Shown: piece after piece, positions 56,888-64,000 of the stretch
Position numbering within the stretch: the first letter of the stretch is position 1
How the letters are laid out: every line of letters starts with the position of its first letter
From: Metabacillus arenae
Lineage (GTDB): Bacteria > Bacillota > Bacilli > Bacillales > Bacillaceae
NCBI RefSeq assembly: GCF_014773385.1
Contig: NZ_JACXAI010000011.1
Coordinates: 62,001-126,000, forward strand
Length of the DNA: 64,000 nucleotides
Direction of reading: 5' to 3'
Notes under the pieces: generated by a model
What the model was told of the DNA's origin: nothing
The model's database searches: none
What the model saw: only the letters and a program-made list of their open reading frames with translations
Translations under genes and position numbers: made by a program

Positions 56888-57874
56888 CTACTCAATGTAT
56901 TCCGCTTTTTCTTCCCAATCATCCTGCAATTCAATACCCATTGCTTCTGCCGCTTTTTTATTGATTTGAAGCTTTAATTTCTGTGGGTATTGAACCGCTA
57001 ATTCAGAAGGGTCTTTTCCTTCTTCTAAAATCTGAACGGCAAGCTCTCCTGCTTCATAGCCAATATCAAAGTAATCAAATCCATATGCAGCAAAGCCTCC
57101 GCGCGCGACAGAGTCAAGTTCCCCGACAAATAATGGAATTTTATGCTCTTCTGCAACTCCAATGACCGATTCGAGTGCAGACACAACTGTGTTATCAGTA
57201 ATAATATAGAGAGAGTCTACTTTTCCTACAAGTGACTCTGCTGCTTGCTTTACTTCAGCAGAAGATGAAACAGAAGCCTCTTCAATAGAGAGATCTGTTC
57301 CCTCCATTGCTTTTTTCACTTGCTCAATTTGGGCAACTGAATTTTGCTCACCCGAATTATAAACCATGCCAACTTTCTTACCTTCAACATATTGATCTAT
57401 AAATTTTATCGTATTCGGAATGGCATCTGGGTGTGAATCTGTTGTTCCTGTTATATTTGCATCTGGGCTCTCCAAGCTTTCAACTAGCTTTGCACCAACA
57501 GGGTCGGTAACAGAAGTAAACACAATCGGTATCTCCTTTGTCGCATTTAACGAACTTAAGGCACTAGGCGTTGAGTTAGCAAAAATTAGGTCTACTTCGT
57601 CCCCAACAAAATTATTTGCAATCGTCTGATTGTTGTTTTGGTCTCCTTGCGCATTTTGAACATTAAAATCCACCTCAAGCCCCTTATCTTTAAATGCCTG
57701 TTGAAAGCCCTCATAAGCAGAATCAAGGGATGGGTGTTCAACAAATTGTGTAACTCCGATTTTATAGGTTTTTTCGGAGGATTCTCCTGAAGAACTCTCA
57801 CTATTTCCACAGCCTGCTAAAACTAATAAGCCTGCAAGAGCTGCTGATATTCCTGCTTTCCATCCTTTTTTCAT
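56888..57874 (-). CDS. ABC transporter substrate-binding lipoprotein (PF04392 type)
   Basis: The 328-residue lipoprotein has lipobox LAGCG (Cys22) and the fold of the ABC_sub_bind family (KIGVTQFVEHPSLDSAYEGF, IANNFVGDEVDLIFANSTPS). Related proteins bind aromatic amino acids or purines. It is first of the three-gene operon. Confidence 0.9.
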   Translation of the reverse strand: MKKGWKAGISAALAGLLVLAGCGNSESSSGESSEKTYKIGVTQFVEHPSLDSAYEGFQQAFKDKGLEVDFNVQNAQGDQNNNQTIANNFVGDEVDLIFANSTPSALSSLNATKEIPIVFTSVTDPVGAKLVESLESPDANITGTTDSHPDAIPNTIKFIDQYVEGKKVGMVYNSGEQNSVAQIEQVKKAMEGTDLSIEEASVSSSAEVKQAAESLVGKVDSLYIITDNTVVSALESVIGVAEEHKIPLFVGELDSVARGGFAAYGFDYFDIGYEAGELAVQILEEGKDPSELAVQYPQKLKLQINKKAAEAMGIELQDDWEEKAEYIE

Positions 57875-58013
57875 CGCGCATTTCCCCCTCTAGTTCTTTG
57901 TTCACTTTTACGCTTTTGTGCATAAAATTATACATGAAGATCATACCAATTAAAACATGTTTTCTTAATTTTTTGAAATTTATAGCATTTATGGTACCTG
58001 GTACTGAAACACC

Positions 58014-58047
58014 AAAAAATGCCAGAAATCCGGTTGTCTGGCATTTT
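58014..58047 (-). terminator. Terminator of the lcfB-enoyl-CoA hydratase operon
   Basis: A perfect 11-bp stem (AAAATGCCAGA / TCTGGCATTTT, 58016-58026 with 58037-58047); on the minus strand T6 then GG follows. Confidence 0.88.
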
Positions 58048-58054
58048 GATAGCA

Positions 58055-58831
58055 TTATTTACCTTTAAATTGGGGTGATCGTTTTTCTGAAAAGGCTTGA
58101 AGGGCTTCTTTGCGGTCCTTCGTCGGAATTGTAACCTCATATGCTTTTCGTTCGATTTGCAGTCCTGTTTGCAGATCTGTGTTCATTCCATTTTTAATCG
58201 CGAACTTTGCCTGCTTCAGAGCGATTGGGCCATTTTTCTTTATTTCATCAGCTAGCTCCCTTGCTTTTTCCATCAATTCAGCAGGGGAAACAATATCATG
58301 TGCTAATCCATATGAAAAAGCTTGCTTTGATGTTAATTTACGAGCTGTTAAAATTAGTTCGAGCGCTTTTGACTCTCCAATAATACGGGGGAGTCTTTGC
58401 GTGCCGCCAGCACCAGGAATAATAGCAAGACTCGTTTCTGTCAAACCAATCCTTGTTCCCTCGGCAATAATCCGGAGATCGCAGCAAAGTGCAAGCTCCA
58501 ATCCCCCACCAAAAGCATAGCCATTAATCGCAGCGATAGTCGGCTGTGGGAGCTGTTCGATTTTAGAAAACACCTCTCCAATTTTATACAGGTTTCTTTT
58601 AACCTCTTCTTCGGTCAGTAATTTTCGTTCTTTTAAATCAGCCCCTGCACTAAATGCTTTTTCGCCCGCTCCTGTAAATATAGTAATGACTACATTTGGG
58701 TTCATGCGAATATTCTCTACACATTCCTCCAGCTCGATAATCGTGTTGTAGTTGAAACAGTTTAACTCGTCAGGTCTGTTCAAGGTAACAGTAGCGACTT
58801 GGTCTTTTATATCTAGCAAAATAGTATCCAT
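58055..58831 (-). CDS. Enoyl-CoA hydratase/isomerase family protein
   Basis: The 258-residue crotonase-fold enzyme has the oxyanion-hole pieces KAFSAGADLKER and GYAFGGGLELALCCD and the block SLAIIPGAGGTQRLPRIIG. It hydrates enoyl-CoAs in fatty-acid beta-oxidation. It lies 8 bases after lcfB, in the same operon. Confidence 0.93.
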   Translation of the reverse strand: MDTILLDIKDQVATVTLNRPDELNCFNYNTIIELEECVENIRMNPNVVITIFTGAGEKAFSAGADLKERKLLTEEEVKRNLYKIGEVFSKIEQLPQPTIAAINGYAFGGGLELALCCDLRIIAEGTRIGLTETSLAIIPGAGGTQRLPRIIGESKALELILTARKLTSKQAFSYGLAHDIVSPAELMEKARELADEIKKNGPIALKQAKFAIKNGMNTDLQTGLQIERKAYEVTIPTKDRKEALQAFSEKRSPQFKGK

Positions 58832-58839
58832 AGACCCTC

Positions 58840-60399
58840 CTATTGATTTTGAACAAATTGATTTCTCAGTGCACGGCGGAGTATCTTTCCAGTCGCATTT
58901 TTCGGAAGCTCCTCCAAAAATTCAATTGAGCTGGGAAGCTTGTATTTTGCAAGGTGCTCTTTACAATAAGCTAACAGTGTCTCCTCTGTTAAATCTGGAT
59001 TCTTCACAACAACAAAGCATTTCACTGATTCCCCATTATTGGGATCTGGAATTCCAATCACCACCGCTTCGACAACGTCCTCATGATCGTATAAAACCTC
59101 TTCAACTTCACGTGGATAAACATTATATCCGCCTACTAGAATCATATCTTTTTTTGGGTCAACAATATAAAAATATCCTTCCTCATCCTTCCTTGCTAAA
59201 TCTCCTGTGTACAGCCAGCCATTACGAATCGTATGGGCGGTTTCTTCAGGCATTTTGTAATATCCTTTCATTACATTGGGCCCTTTTACAATCAATTCAC
59301 CAACATGACCGGAGGGCAGTTCCTCACCGAGCTCGTTAACTATTTTATTTTCAACATTTAAGATATTTGTCCCAATTGAACCCGGTTTCCTCGAGCGATC
59401 AAGCGGATTAAAGCATGTAACTGGCGAAGCTTCTGACAAACCGTACCCTTCGGAAACAACTACTTTAAACTTTTGCTCAAAGCCTTTTAACAAGGCGACT
59501 GGCATAGAAGCTCCTCCGGAAATACATAGCCTTAATGAATTCAAATCTGCTGGATTCCCACTCTCATATTGAAGCAAAAAATTATACATTGTAGGAACTC
59601 CGGCAAAGATCGTCGCTTCATACTCTTTTGCTATTTTAAAAACTCCTGCTGGACTAAATTTCGGTAAGATAAGAAGCACTGCTCCACTCATTAAAGGAGC
59701 ATTTAATGAAACCGTCAAACAAAAGACATGGAACATCGGCAGAGTTGTAATGATTTTGTCTGACTCATTCATTTTTAAATAACTCGCAACATCACTTGCA
59801 TTACTGAATAAGTTTTTGTGTGACAGCATCGCCCCTTTTGGTTTCCCTGTTGTACCCGATGTATACAAAATAATAGCTGTATCTTCCTCGCTCATTTCAG
59901 GTGCAAGGAATGACTGATAATCACTAGATAACATTTTTGAAAACGGTTTCATTAAAGAGTAGATCGAATACTGTGAGACATCAAGCTGCTGCTTTTTATC
60001 ACTAGGTGGAGTTTCACAAACGATTACCGTCTCCAATTTTGGAAGGTCCCCATGCATTCTCTCAAGCATTGGAACAAGCAAGTCAAGTGTAATGACTGCC
60101 TTAATATCCCCTTTATTCAGCATATAGCTTATCTCGTTTGCCGTATAATTCGGATTTATTGGTACTGTGGTTGCCCCCGCTTTTAAAGCTCCGTACAATG
60201 AAATAACAAAAGATGGACTGTTTCCAAGAAGTAATGCAACATGATCCCCTTTTTTAATCCCTGACTCCTGTAAACCGCTCGCAAACCTTGTCACTGCGTC
60301 TTCCAGCTGAATGTAACTTATCATATCACCATCATAATAAATGGCAGGTTTGTCCCGTTTCTCAGTTGCAATTTCAGACAATCTTTGACATACATTCAT
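58840..60399 (-). CDS. lcfB: Long-chain fatty-acid-CoA ligase (LcfB/YhfL)
   Basis: The 519-residue enzyme has the AMP-binding sites [24 protein letters not shown] and [14 protein letters not shown], and [13 protein letters not shown] at the end. It makes fatty-acyl-CoA from fatty acid, ATP and CoA. It has a FadR-like box in its promoter and stands in the lcfB position of the B. subtilis order. Confidence 0.95.
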   Translation of the reverse strand: MNVCQRLSEIATEKRDKPAIYYDGDMISYIQLEDAVTRFASGLQESGIKKGDHVALLLGNSPSFVISLYGALKAGATTVPINPNYTANEISYMLNKGDIKAVITLDLLVPMLERMHGDLPKLETVIVCETPPSDKKQQLDVSQYSIYSLMKPFSKMLSSDYQSFLAPEMSEEDTAIILYTSGTTGKPKGAMLSHKNLFSNASDVASYLKMNESDKIITTLPMFHVFCLTVSLNAPLMSGAVLLILPKFSPAGVFKIAKEYEATIFAGVPTMYNFLLQYESGNPADLNSLRLCISGGASMPVALLKGFEQKFKVVVSEGYGLSEASPVTCFNPLDRSRKPGSIGTNILNVENKIVNELGEELPSGHVGELIVKGPNVMKGYYKMPEETAHTIRNGWLYTGDLARKDEEGYFYIVDPKKDMILVGGYNVYPREVEEVLYDHEDVVEAVVIGIPDPNNGESVKCFVVVKNPDLTEETLLAYCKEHLAKYKLPSSIEFLEELPKNATGKILRRALRNQFVQNQ

Positions 60400-60429
60400 T
60401 CTCCCACCCCTTTGTCTTCAACAAAAAAC

Positions 60430-60447
60430 TGAATGGCTATTCATTCA
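60430..60447 (-). promoter_or_regulatory. FadR (YsiA) operator before lcfB
   Basis: TGAATGGCTATTCATTCA matches the FadR consensus TGAATGAMTANTCATTCA at all but one position. FadR represses fatty-acid degradation genes, including lcfB in B. subtilis, until long-chain acyl-CoA binds it. Confidence 0.85.
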
Positions 60448-60649
60448 TTTTAATTATTTAAAAAACTCTAACTATATTATAATTGAAAATGGAGATTTTT
60501 CTCAACCATTATTATGGTTTGTTGGAAAATAGATTGTTTTTAGCAATGAGTAAATATATTACTTGTTATATTTTGCTGATGCTGGGATTAATGCGGATCT
60601 TAGGGCGAAATTGAATCCTATGAGATTCTCTATGCGTTAAATCTATCTT

Positions 60650-61220
60650 TCTATGAGCGAATTTCTTCGGTCTATGCGCGATTTGGGGCTGGCTATGAGC
60701 GATACCGGGTCTATGAGCGCTTTACCCTTTTCTATGCGCGAAATTCCTCTTTCTATGAGCGAATTACTTCGGCCTATGCGCGATTTGTAGCTGGCTATGA
60801 GCGATACCGGGTCTATGAGCGCTTTACCCTTTTCTATGCGCGAAATACCTCTTTCTATGAGCGAATTTCTTCGGCCTATGCGCGATTTGGAGCTGGCTAT
60901 GAGCGATACCGGGTCTATGAGCGTTTTACCCTTTTCTATGCGCGAAATACCTCTTTCTATGAGCGAATTACTTCGGCCAATCCGCGATTTGGAGCTGGCT
61001 ATGAGCGATACCGGGTCTATGAGCGTTTTACCCTTTTCTATGCGCGAAATACCTCTTTCTATGAGTGAATTTCTTCGGCCTATGCGCGATTTGGAGCTGG
61101 CTATGAGCGATACCGGGTCTATGAGCGTTATACTCTTCTTTATGCGCGAAACCTCCTCTTCTATGAGTGAATTTCTATGTACTAGCGCGATTTGTAGCTG
61201 ACTTTGAGCGAAATCGGGTC
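60650..61220. repeat. 102-bp tandem repeat array with (T/C)CTATG(A/C)GCG sub-units
   Basis: Copies start at 60650, 60752, 60854, 60956, 61058 and 61160 (the last partial), exactly 102 bases apart. Each holds five sub-units beginning CTATGAGCG or CTATGCGCG about 17-22 bases apart. The period is a multiple of 3, which creates long open frames on both strands (202 and 134 codons) that I judge not to be genes. It lies between the lcfB promoter and the lplJ end. Confidence 0.92.
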
Positions 61221-61264
61221 TATGGGAGATATGCCAAAAAAGCCCAGACACAAGGTCTAAGCTA

Positions 61265-62254
61265 TTAATAAAGCATATTGAGAAATTCTTCTTTTTCTAT
61301 ATTTCCGAAGTAATGTTTGAAATTCACGCCAGCCAAAGCTTGCGTTATGGCTGCTTTTTCGTAACGTGTTCCGATTAATTTGTCTTCTACTTCGGAAACA
61401 TCTCCTGCCCCGAAGAAATCTCCGTAAATTTTGCAGTTTTCTATCAGCCCCTTTTTCACTTCCATTCTGACATCGATTTGGCCAACTGGGAAGCGGTTGT
61501 TATGCTGATAGTTGAAAGTTGGGGATTTCCCGTAGTTCCAATCCCAACTTTGATAGCGCTCTTTGGAGATTTCGTTTATTTTTTTCCAATCTTCCTCTGT
61601 TAATTTGTATTGGGGGATTTCTCCATTTGTATCAAAGATATAATTTAATAACATTTCTTTGAATTTCTCTATAGAGATTGGCTCTTTTAAAAATTCGGTT
61701 ATGTTCGCTACTCTGCTGCGGATTGATTTAATTCCTTTTGATTCGATTTTTTCTTTTCTGACTCTCAAAGCGGAAACAACATTCTCCATCTCTGAATCAA
61801 ATAGTAGAGTTCCGTGGCTGAACATGCGTCCGCGGGTAGAGAATTGAGCATTTCCAGAGATTTTTCGGCCTTCTGCGAGCAAATCATTTCGACCTTTTAG
61901 CTCTGCATTGACCCCTAATTTTTGCAAAGCCTGGACAACCGGCTCGGTAAACTTTCTGAAGTTATGGAAGCTATCCCCATCATCCTTTGTAATAAAGCTA
62001 AAGTTCAGATTACCTAAATCATGATAAACCGCTCCGCCCCCTGATAGCCTTCTAACAACATGTATGCCGTTTTCTTCCACATAGCTCGTATTAATTTCTT
62101 CCATCGTGTTCTGGTTTTTTCCGATAATAATGGAAGGCTCATTTACATAAAATAACAAGTAGGTTTGCTTTGGATCTAAATATTTCAAACAATATTCCTC
62201 AATCGCCAAATTGACCCTTGGGTCAGTAACTTTTTCATTATCAATAAATAACAT
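61265..62254 (-). CDS. lplJ: Lipoate-protein ligase LplJ
   Basis: The 329-residue enzyme has the lipoyl-AMP site RRLSGGGAVYHDLGNLNFSF and KISGNAQFSTRGRMFSHGTL. It attaches lipoate to E2 subunits and GcvH. The ATG at 62254 has AGGAGAG 6 bases upstream; the longer frame would start inside yhfI. It lies 11 bases after yhfI. The end of the gene lies close to the repeat array. Confidence 0.95.
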   Translation of the reverse strand: MLFIDNEKVTDPRVNLAIEEYCLKYLDPKQTYLLFYVNEPSIIIGKNQNTMEEINTSYVEENGIHVVRRLSGGGAVYHDLGNLNFSFITKDDGDSFHNFRKFTEPVVQALQKLGVNAELKGRNDLLAEGRKISGNAQFSTRGRMFSHGTLLFDSEMENVVSALRVRKEKIESKGIKSIRSRVANITEFLKEPISIEKFKEMLLNYIFDTNGEIPQYKLTEEDWKKINEISKERYQSWDWNYGKSPTFNYQHNNRFPVGQIDVRMEVKKGLIENCKIYGDFFGAGDVSEVEDKLIGTRYEKAAITQALAGVNFKHYFGNIEKEEFLNMLY

Positions 62255-62265
62255 GCATTTCTCTC

Positions 62266-63000
62266 CTATTCCTTGCCCCAAGTCAGTCCTGATTGAGCTA
62301 ACTGGATAGATCCTTTAAAAATTTCGCCGGCTTCTGTCACTAATTGATTGATGTCTCCATAATGAGGCAGATGAGTCAAAATTAGTTGGCCGGCTCCTGC
62401 TTTTTGGGCAATAGTAGCAGCGTTTACACTATTCATATGACCGGCACTTGATCCATCTTGATCTCCATAAAAATTACACTCACATAGTAACAAGTCAGCA
62501 CCTTTTGTAAATGGCACAAATTCTTCTTTATAGCTTGAATCCGCTGTATAAACAATCGTATGTTTTCCATCTGATATCCTCATTGCATAGCACTCGACTG
62601 GGTGTTTCGTAAGTAGAAACGTAATTTGAAAAGGGCCGATTTGCAAAGATTTTGCAGGATAATAAGTGTGACCAACTGTCGCTTGTTTATAAGTTAACTC
62701 TGTAAGCAGCCCGCTGTTTTGATGAGCATAAATCGGCAGCTGGGTCGTTGATTTACCTAAATAAGTTGCAATCAGCCTTGCAAATTGCAAAGGTCCAATA
62801 TCTGCTGTATGGTCATGGTGATCATGAGACAAAATGACGGCGTCAAGCTTTTCTGGCTCAATATAGTTTTGAAGCTGTGATAATACAGCACTTCCACAAT
62901 CAACTAAAAGATGATAGCCACCGCTTTCAAATAAATATCCCGATGTGGCTTCATTTTTTCCTGGGAACCCGCCCCAGTAGCCTACTACAGTTACTTTCAT
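62266..63000 (-). CDS. yhfI: YhfI-like metallo-beta-lactamase-fold hydrolase
   Basis: The 244-residue protein has the zinc motif SHDHHDHTADI, the later metal sites in LTKHPVEC and YTADSSY, and the ending LTHLPHYGD. It resembles tRNase Z-like/phosphodiesterase hydrolases; the substrate is unknown. ATG 63000 gives the B. subtilis YhfI length; a TTG at 63021 is in frame. It is followed by lplJ. Confidence 0.88.
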   Translation of the reverse strand: MKVTVVGYWGGFPGKNEATSGYLFESGGYHLLVDCGSAVLSQLQNYIEPEKLDAVILSHDHHDHTADIGPLQFARLIATYLGKSTTQLPIYAHQNSGLLTELTYKQATVGHTYYPAKSLQIGPFQITFLLTKHPVECYAMRISDGKHTIVYTADSSYKEEFVPFTKGADLLLCECNFYGDQDGSSAGHMNSVNAATIAQKAGAGQLILTHLPHYGDINQLVTEAGEIFKGSIQLAQSGLTWGKE

Positions 63001-63093
63001 GCCAGCATTCACCTGCTTCAATTCGATTTTTACCTCTTAATACAATATACCCATTTTTATAAAAAAAAGCATTTTAAACGATTTTTGTTACAA

Positions 63094-63125
63094 AACAGTG
63101 TTGACCAATCAACACCTGTTATAAT
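63094..63125 (+). promoter_or_regulatory. yhfH promoter with an operator-like dyad
   Basis: TATAAT at 63120-63125 is a strong -10. A dyad GTGTTGA-CCAA-TCAACAC (63098-63115), flanked by AACAG and CTGTT, covers the -35 region (AGTGTT, 17-base spacer). A repressor or activator site is inferred. Confidence 0.55.
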
Positions 63126-63160
63126 ACAATATGAGTAACAACAATGTGGAGGGGATATCA

Positions 63161-63295
63161 ATGTTAGCTAAAATTACAGAATTTTTCAGAAATTTACCTC
63201 ATAAAAAATGTATGGAATGTGGTGCAGAAATGGAAGAGCAGCATGAGTGCTACGGAAATACATGTAATAAATGTATCAATATTTCGGATCTTTAA
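63161..63295 (+). CDS. yhfH: YhfH-family small zinc-ribbon-like protein
   Basis: The 44-residue protein MLAKITEFFRNLPHKKCMEC... has paired cysteines (KKCMECG and GNTCNKC) for one metal. It is a YhfH member and sits next to yhfI as in B. subtilis. GGAGGGGAT lies before the ATG. Function unknown. Confidence 0.88.
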   Translation: MLAKITEFFRNLPHKKCMECGAEMEEQHECYGNTCNKCINISDL

Positions 63296-63302
63296 AACTA
63301 AT

Positions 63303-63350
63303 AAAAGTGCCTAGCCCTTTGTCAGTTATATTGGGCTGGCACTTTTCTTT
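63303..63350 (+). terminator. Terminator after yhfH
   Basis: AAAAGTGCC-T-AGCCC pairs with GGGCT-GGCACTTTT, followed by CTTTTG. It also may serve the converging nitroreductase gene. Confidence 0.8.
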
Positions 63351-63438
63351 TGTAATGATCTTCATAGGTTATGGCAATAAGACATAGTAAACCATTGTCT
63401 CTTCATGTGGTGATTATTTTTGGGAAGTACAACTTGCA

Positions 63439-64000
63439 TTAAAACGTATTGTAAGTAATAATTTCTGCAGGTCTTCTTCTGTAACCGCGTTCTTTAGGAG
63501 CATCTTCTCCAACTCCAATGGTCATCATCATCACTGGAACGAGATGGTCTGGAATTTGAAAGGACGAACAAACCTCTTCAGGATCAAACCCAATCATAGG
63601 ACAAGTTGAGTAGCCTTTGTTTTCAGCTGCATACATTATAGACATAGCTGCTAGTGACGCCCCTCTAACCGCTTCATCACGTTTTGTCCGATCATCCTCA
63701 TAAAAAGAGTGAACATTCGAAATTAACTGTTCCTTCGCATTTTCAGGTAACATGTTTTTGCTTATCCAATCATTTGCCACTTCTTCAGCGCGTTCATAAG
63801 CTAGTAGATCTCCAAGAACAACAATTGTTGCAGAGGCATCCTTTACCTTCGGCTGGCCCCATGCCGCCTTCTTTAGTCTTTCTTTTTCTTCATCATCTGT
63901 AACAATTAGAAAATGCCATTGCTGCAGGTTCCATGCTGATGGAGAGAGTGAAGCTAAGTAAATGATTTCTTCTAATTCCTCTTTAGAGATGACTACATCC
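63439..64000 (-). CDS. Nitroreductase family protein (partial; 5' end beyond the window)
   Basis: The frame is open to the right edge. I read DVVISKEELEEIIYLASLSP, then SAWNLQQWHFLIVTD, and later MIGFDPEEVCSSFQIPDHLV. This is the FMN-dependent nitroreductase (YdgI/YodC-like) fold; the N-terminal FMN-binding arginines are outside. The visible 186 residues are most of a roughly 200-residue protein. Confidence 0.9.
   Translation of the reverse strand, partial: DVVISKEELEEIIYLASLSPSAWNLQQWHFLIVTDDEEKERLKKAAWGQPKVKDASATIVVLGDLLAYERAEEVANDWISKNMLPENAKEQLISNVHSFYEDDRTKRDEAVRGASLAAMSIMYAAENKGYSTCPMIGFDPEEVCSSFQIPDHLVPVMMMTIGVGEDAPKERGYRRRPAEIITYNTF

Noticed and set aside
60643-61251. Long open frames on both strands (202 and 134 codons) in the repeat array
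   Set aside because: They result from the 102-base period being a multiple of 3; products are simple repeats, with no ribosome site and frames open on both strands.

Overview
This window comes from a low-GC, spore-forming, naturally competent member of the Bacillaceae. The spore genes (SpoVAC/AD/AE, DUF1657, YhcN-like lipoprotein), ComK, FadR-type control of a fatty-acyl-CoA ligase, and strong AGGAGG-type ribosome sites all point there. From memory, the conserved genes run in the order of the Bacillus subtilis yhf-comK-yhj region, seen in reverse: addA-addB, sipV-yhjE-yhjD, comK, aprX/yhfN-like genes, lcfB, lplJ, yhfI, yhfH. Several blocks appear to be inserted into this backbone. The species cannot be fixed from the sequence alone.

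Layout. 1-5229: AddAB helicase-nuclease (addA runs off the left edge). 5733-9526: a YrzF-like kinase, a small unknown protein, a signal peptidase I/DedA pair, a YhjD-like protein and a DUF421 protein. 9825-10502: an SRAP-domain DNA-protein crosslink enzyme. 10565-14813: a five-gene ABC exporter operon with its own GntR regulator, laid out like B. subtilis yhcEFGHI, with a perfect wide-spaced inverted repeat in its promoter. 15288-20674: small enzymes (DinB-like, ABM monooxygenase, GNAT, quinone-reductase-like), then a LysR regulator next to an MFS transporter broken by one in-frame TGA. 20711-22087: a decayed gene and three small proteins, one a lipoprotein. 22254-25963: a sporulation operon (DUF1657, YhcN/YlaJ lipoprotein, SpoVAC, SpoVAD, SpoVAE, DUF1657, DUF421-DUF1657) of the spoVA-2mob type known to raise spore heat resistance; its last gene is cut by one in-frame TAG. 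26371-26949: comK. 27322-33296: a cluster of five phosphoester hydrolase-type or related genes around a YkoN-like glycosyltransferase. 33460-34224: two small unknown proteins.

34491-49204 is a polysaccharide utilisation locus read leftward: an AraC-type membrane regulator, two sugar ABC permeases, a solute-binding lipoprotein, a GH88 unsaturated glucuronyl hydrolase, a YesL-like DUF624 protein, an FAD oxidoreductase, a sugar-isomerase-like gene (broken by one TAG), a large secreted beta-helix protein and a secreted PL14-like lyase. Together they predict outside cleavage of a uronic-acid polymer, import of unsaturated oligomers (no ATPase here, so a shared one such as MsmX is expected) and inside removal of the unsaturated sugar. 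The two secreted genes look more GC-rich than their surroundings.

49585-64000: small proteins, the AprX protease, a sporulation-type amidase, an IDEAL protein, an M48 protease, an ABC importer, the fatty-acid genes lcfB and an enoyl-CoA hydratase behind a FadR-like box, a 102-bp tandem repeat array, lplJ, yhfI, yhfH and a partial nitroreductase.

The most notable points are three otherwise intact genes that each carry one in-frame stop (MFS, 2Duf-like, sugar isomerase), the spoVA-2mob-like operon, the 102-bp repeat array, and the uncharacterised phosphoester-hydrolase/glycosyltransferase cluster.
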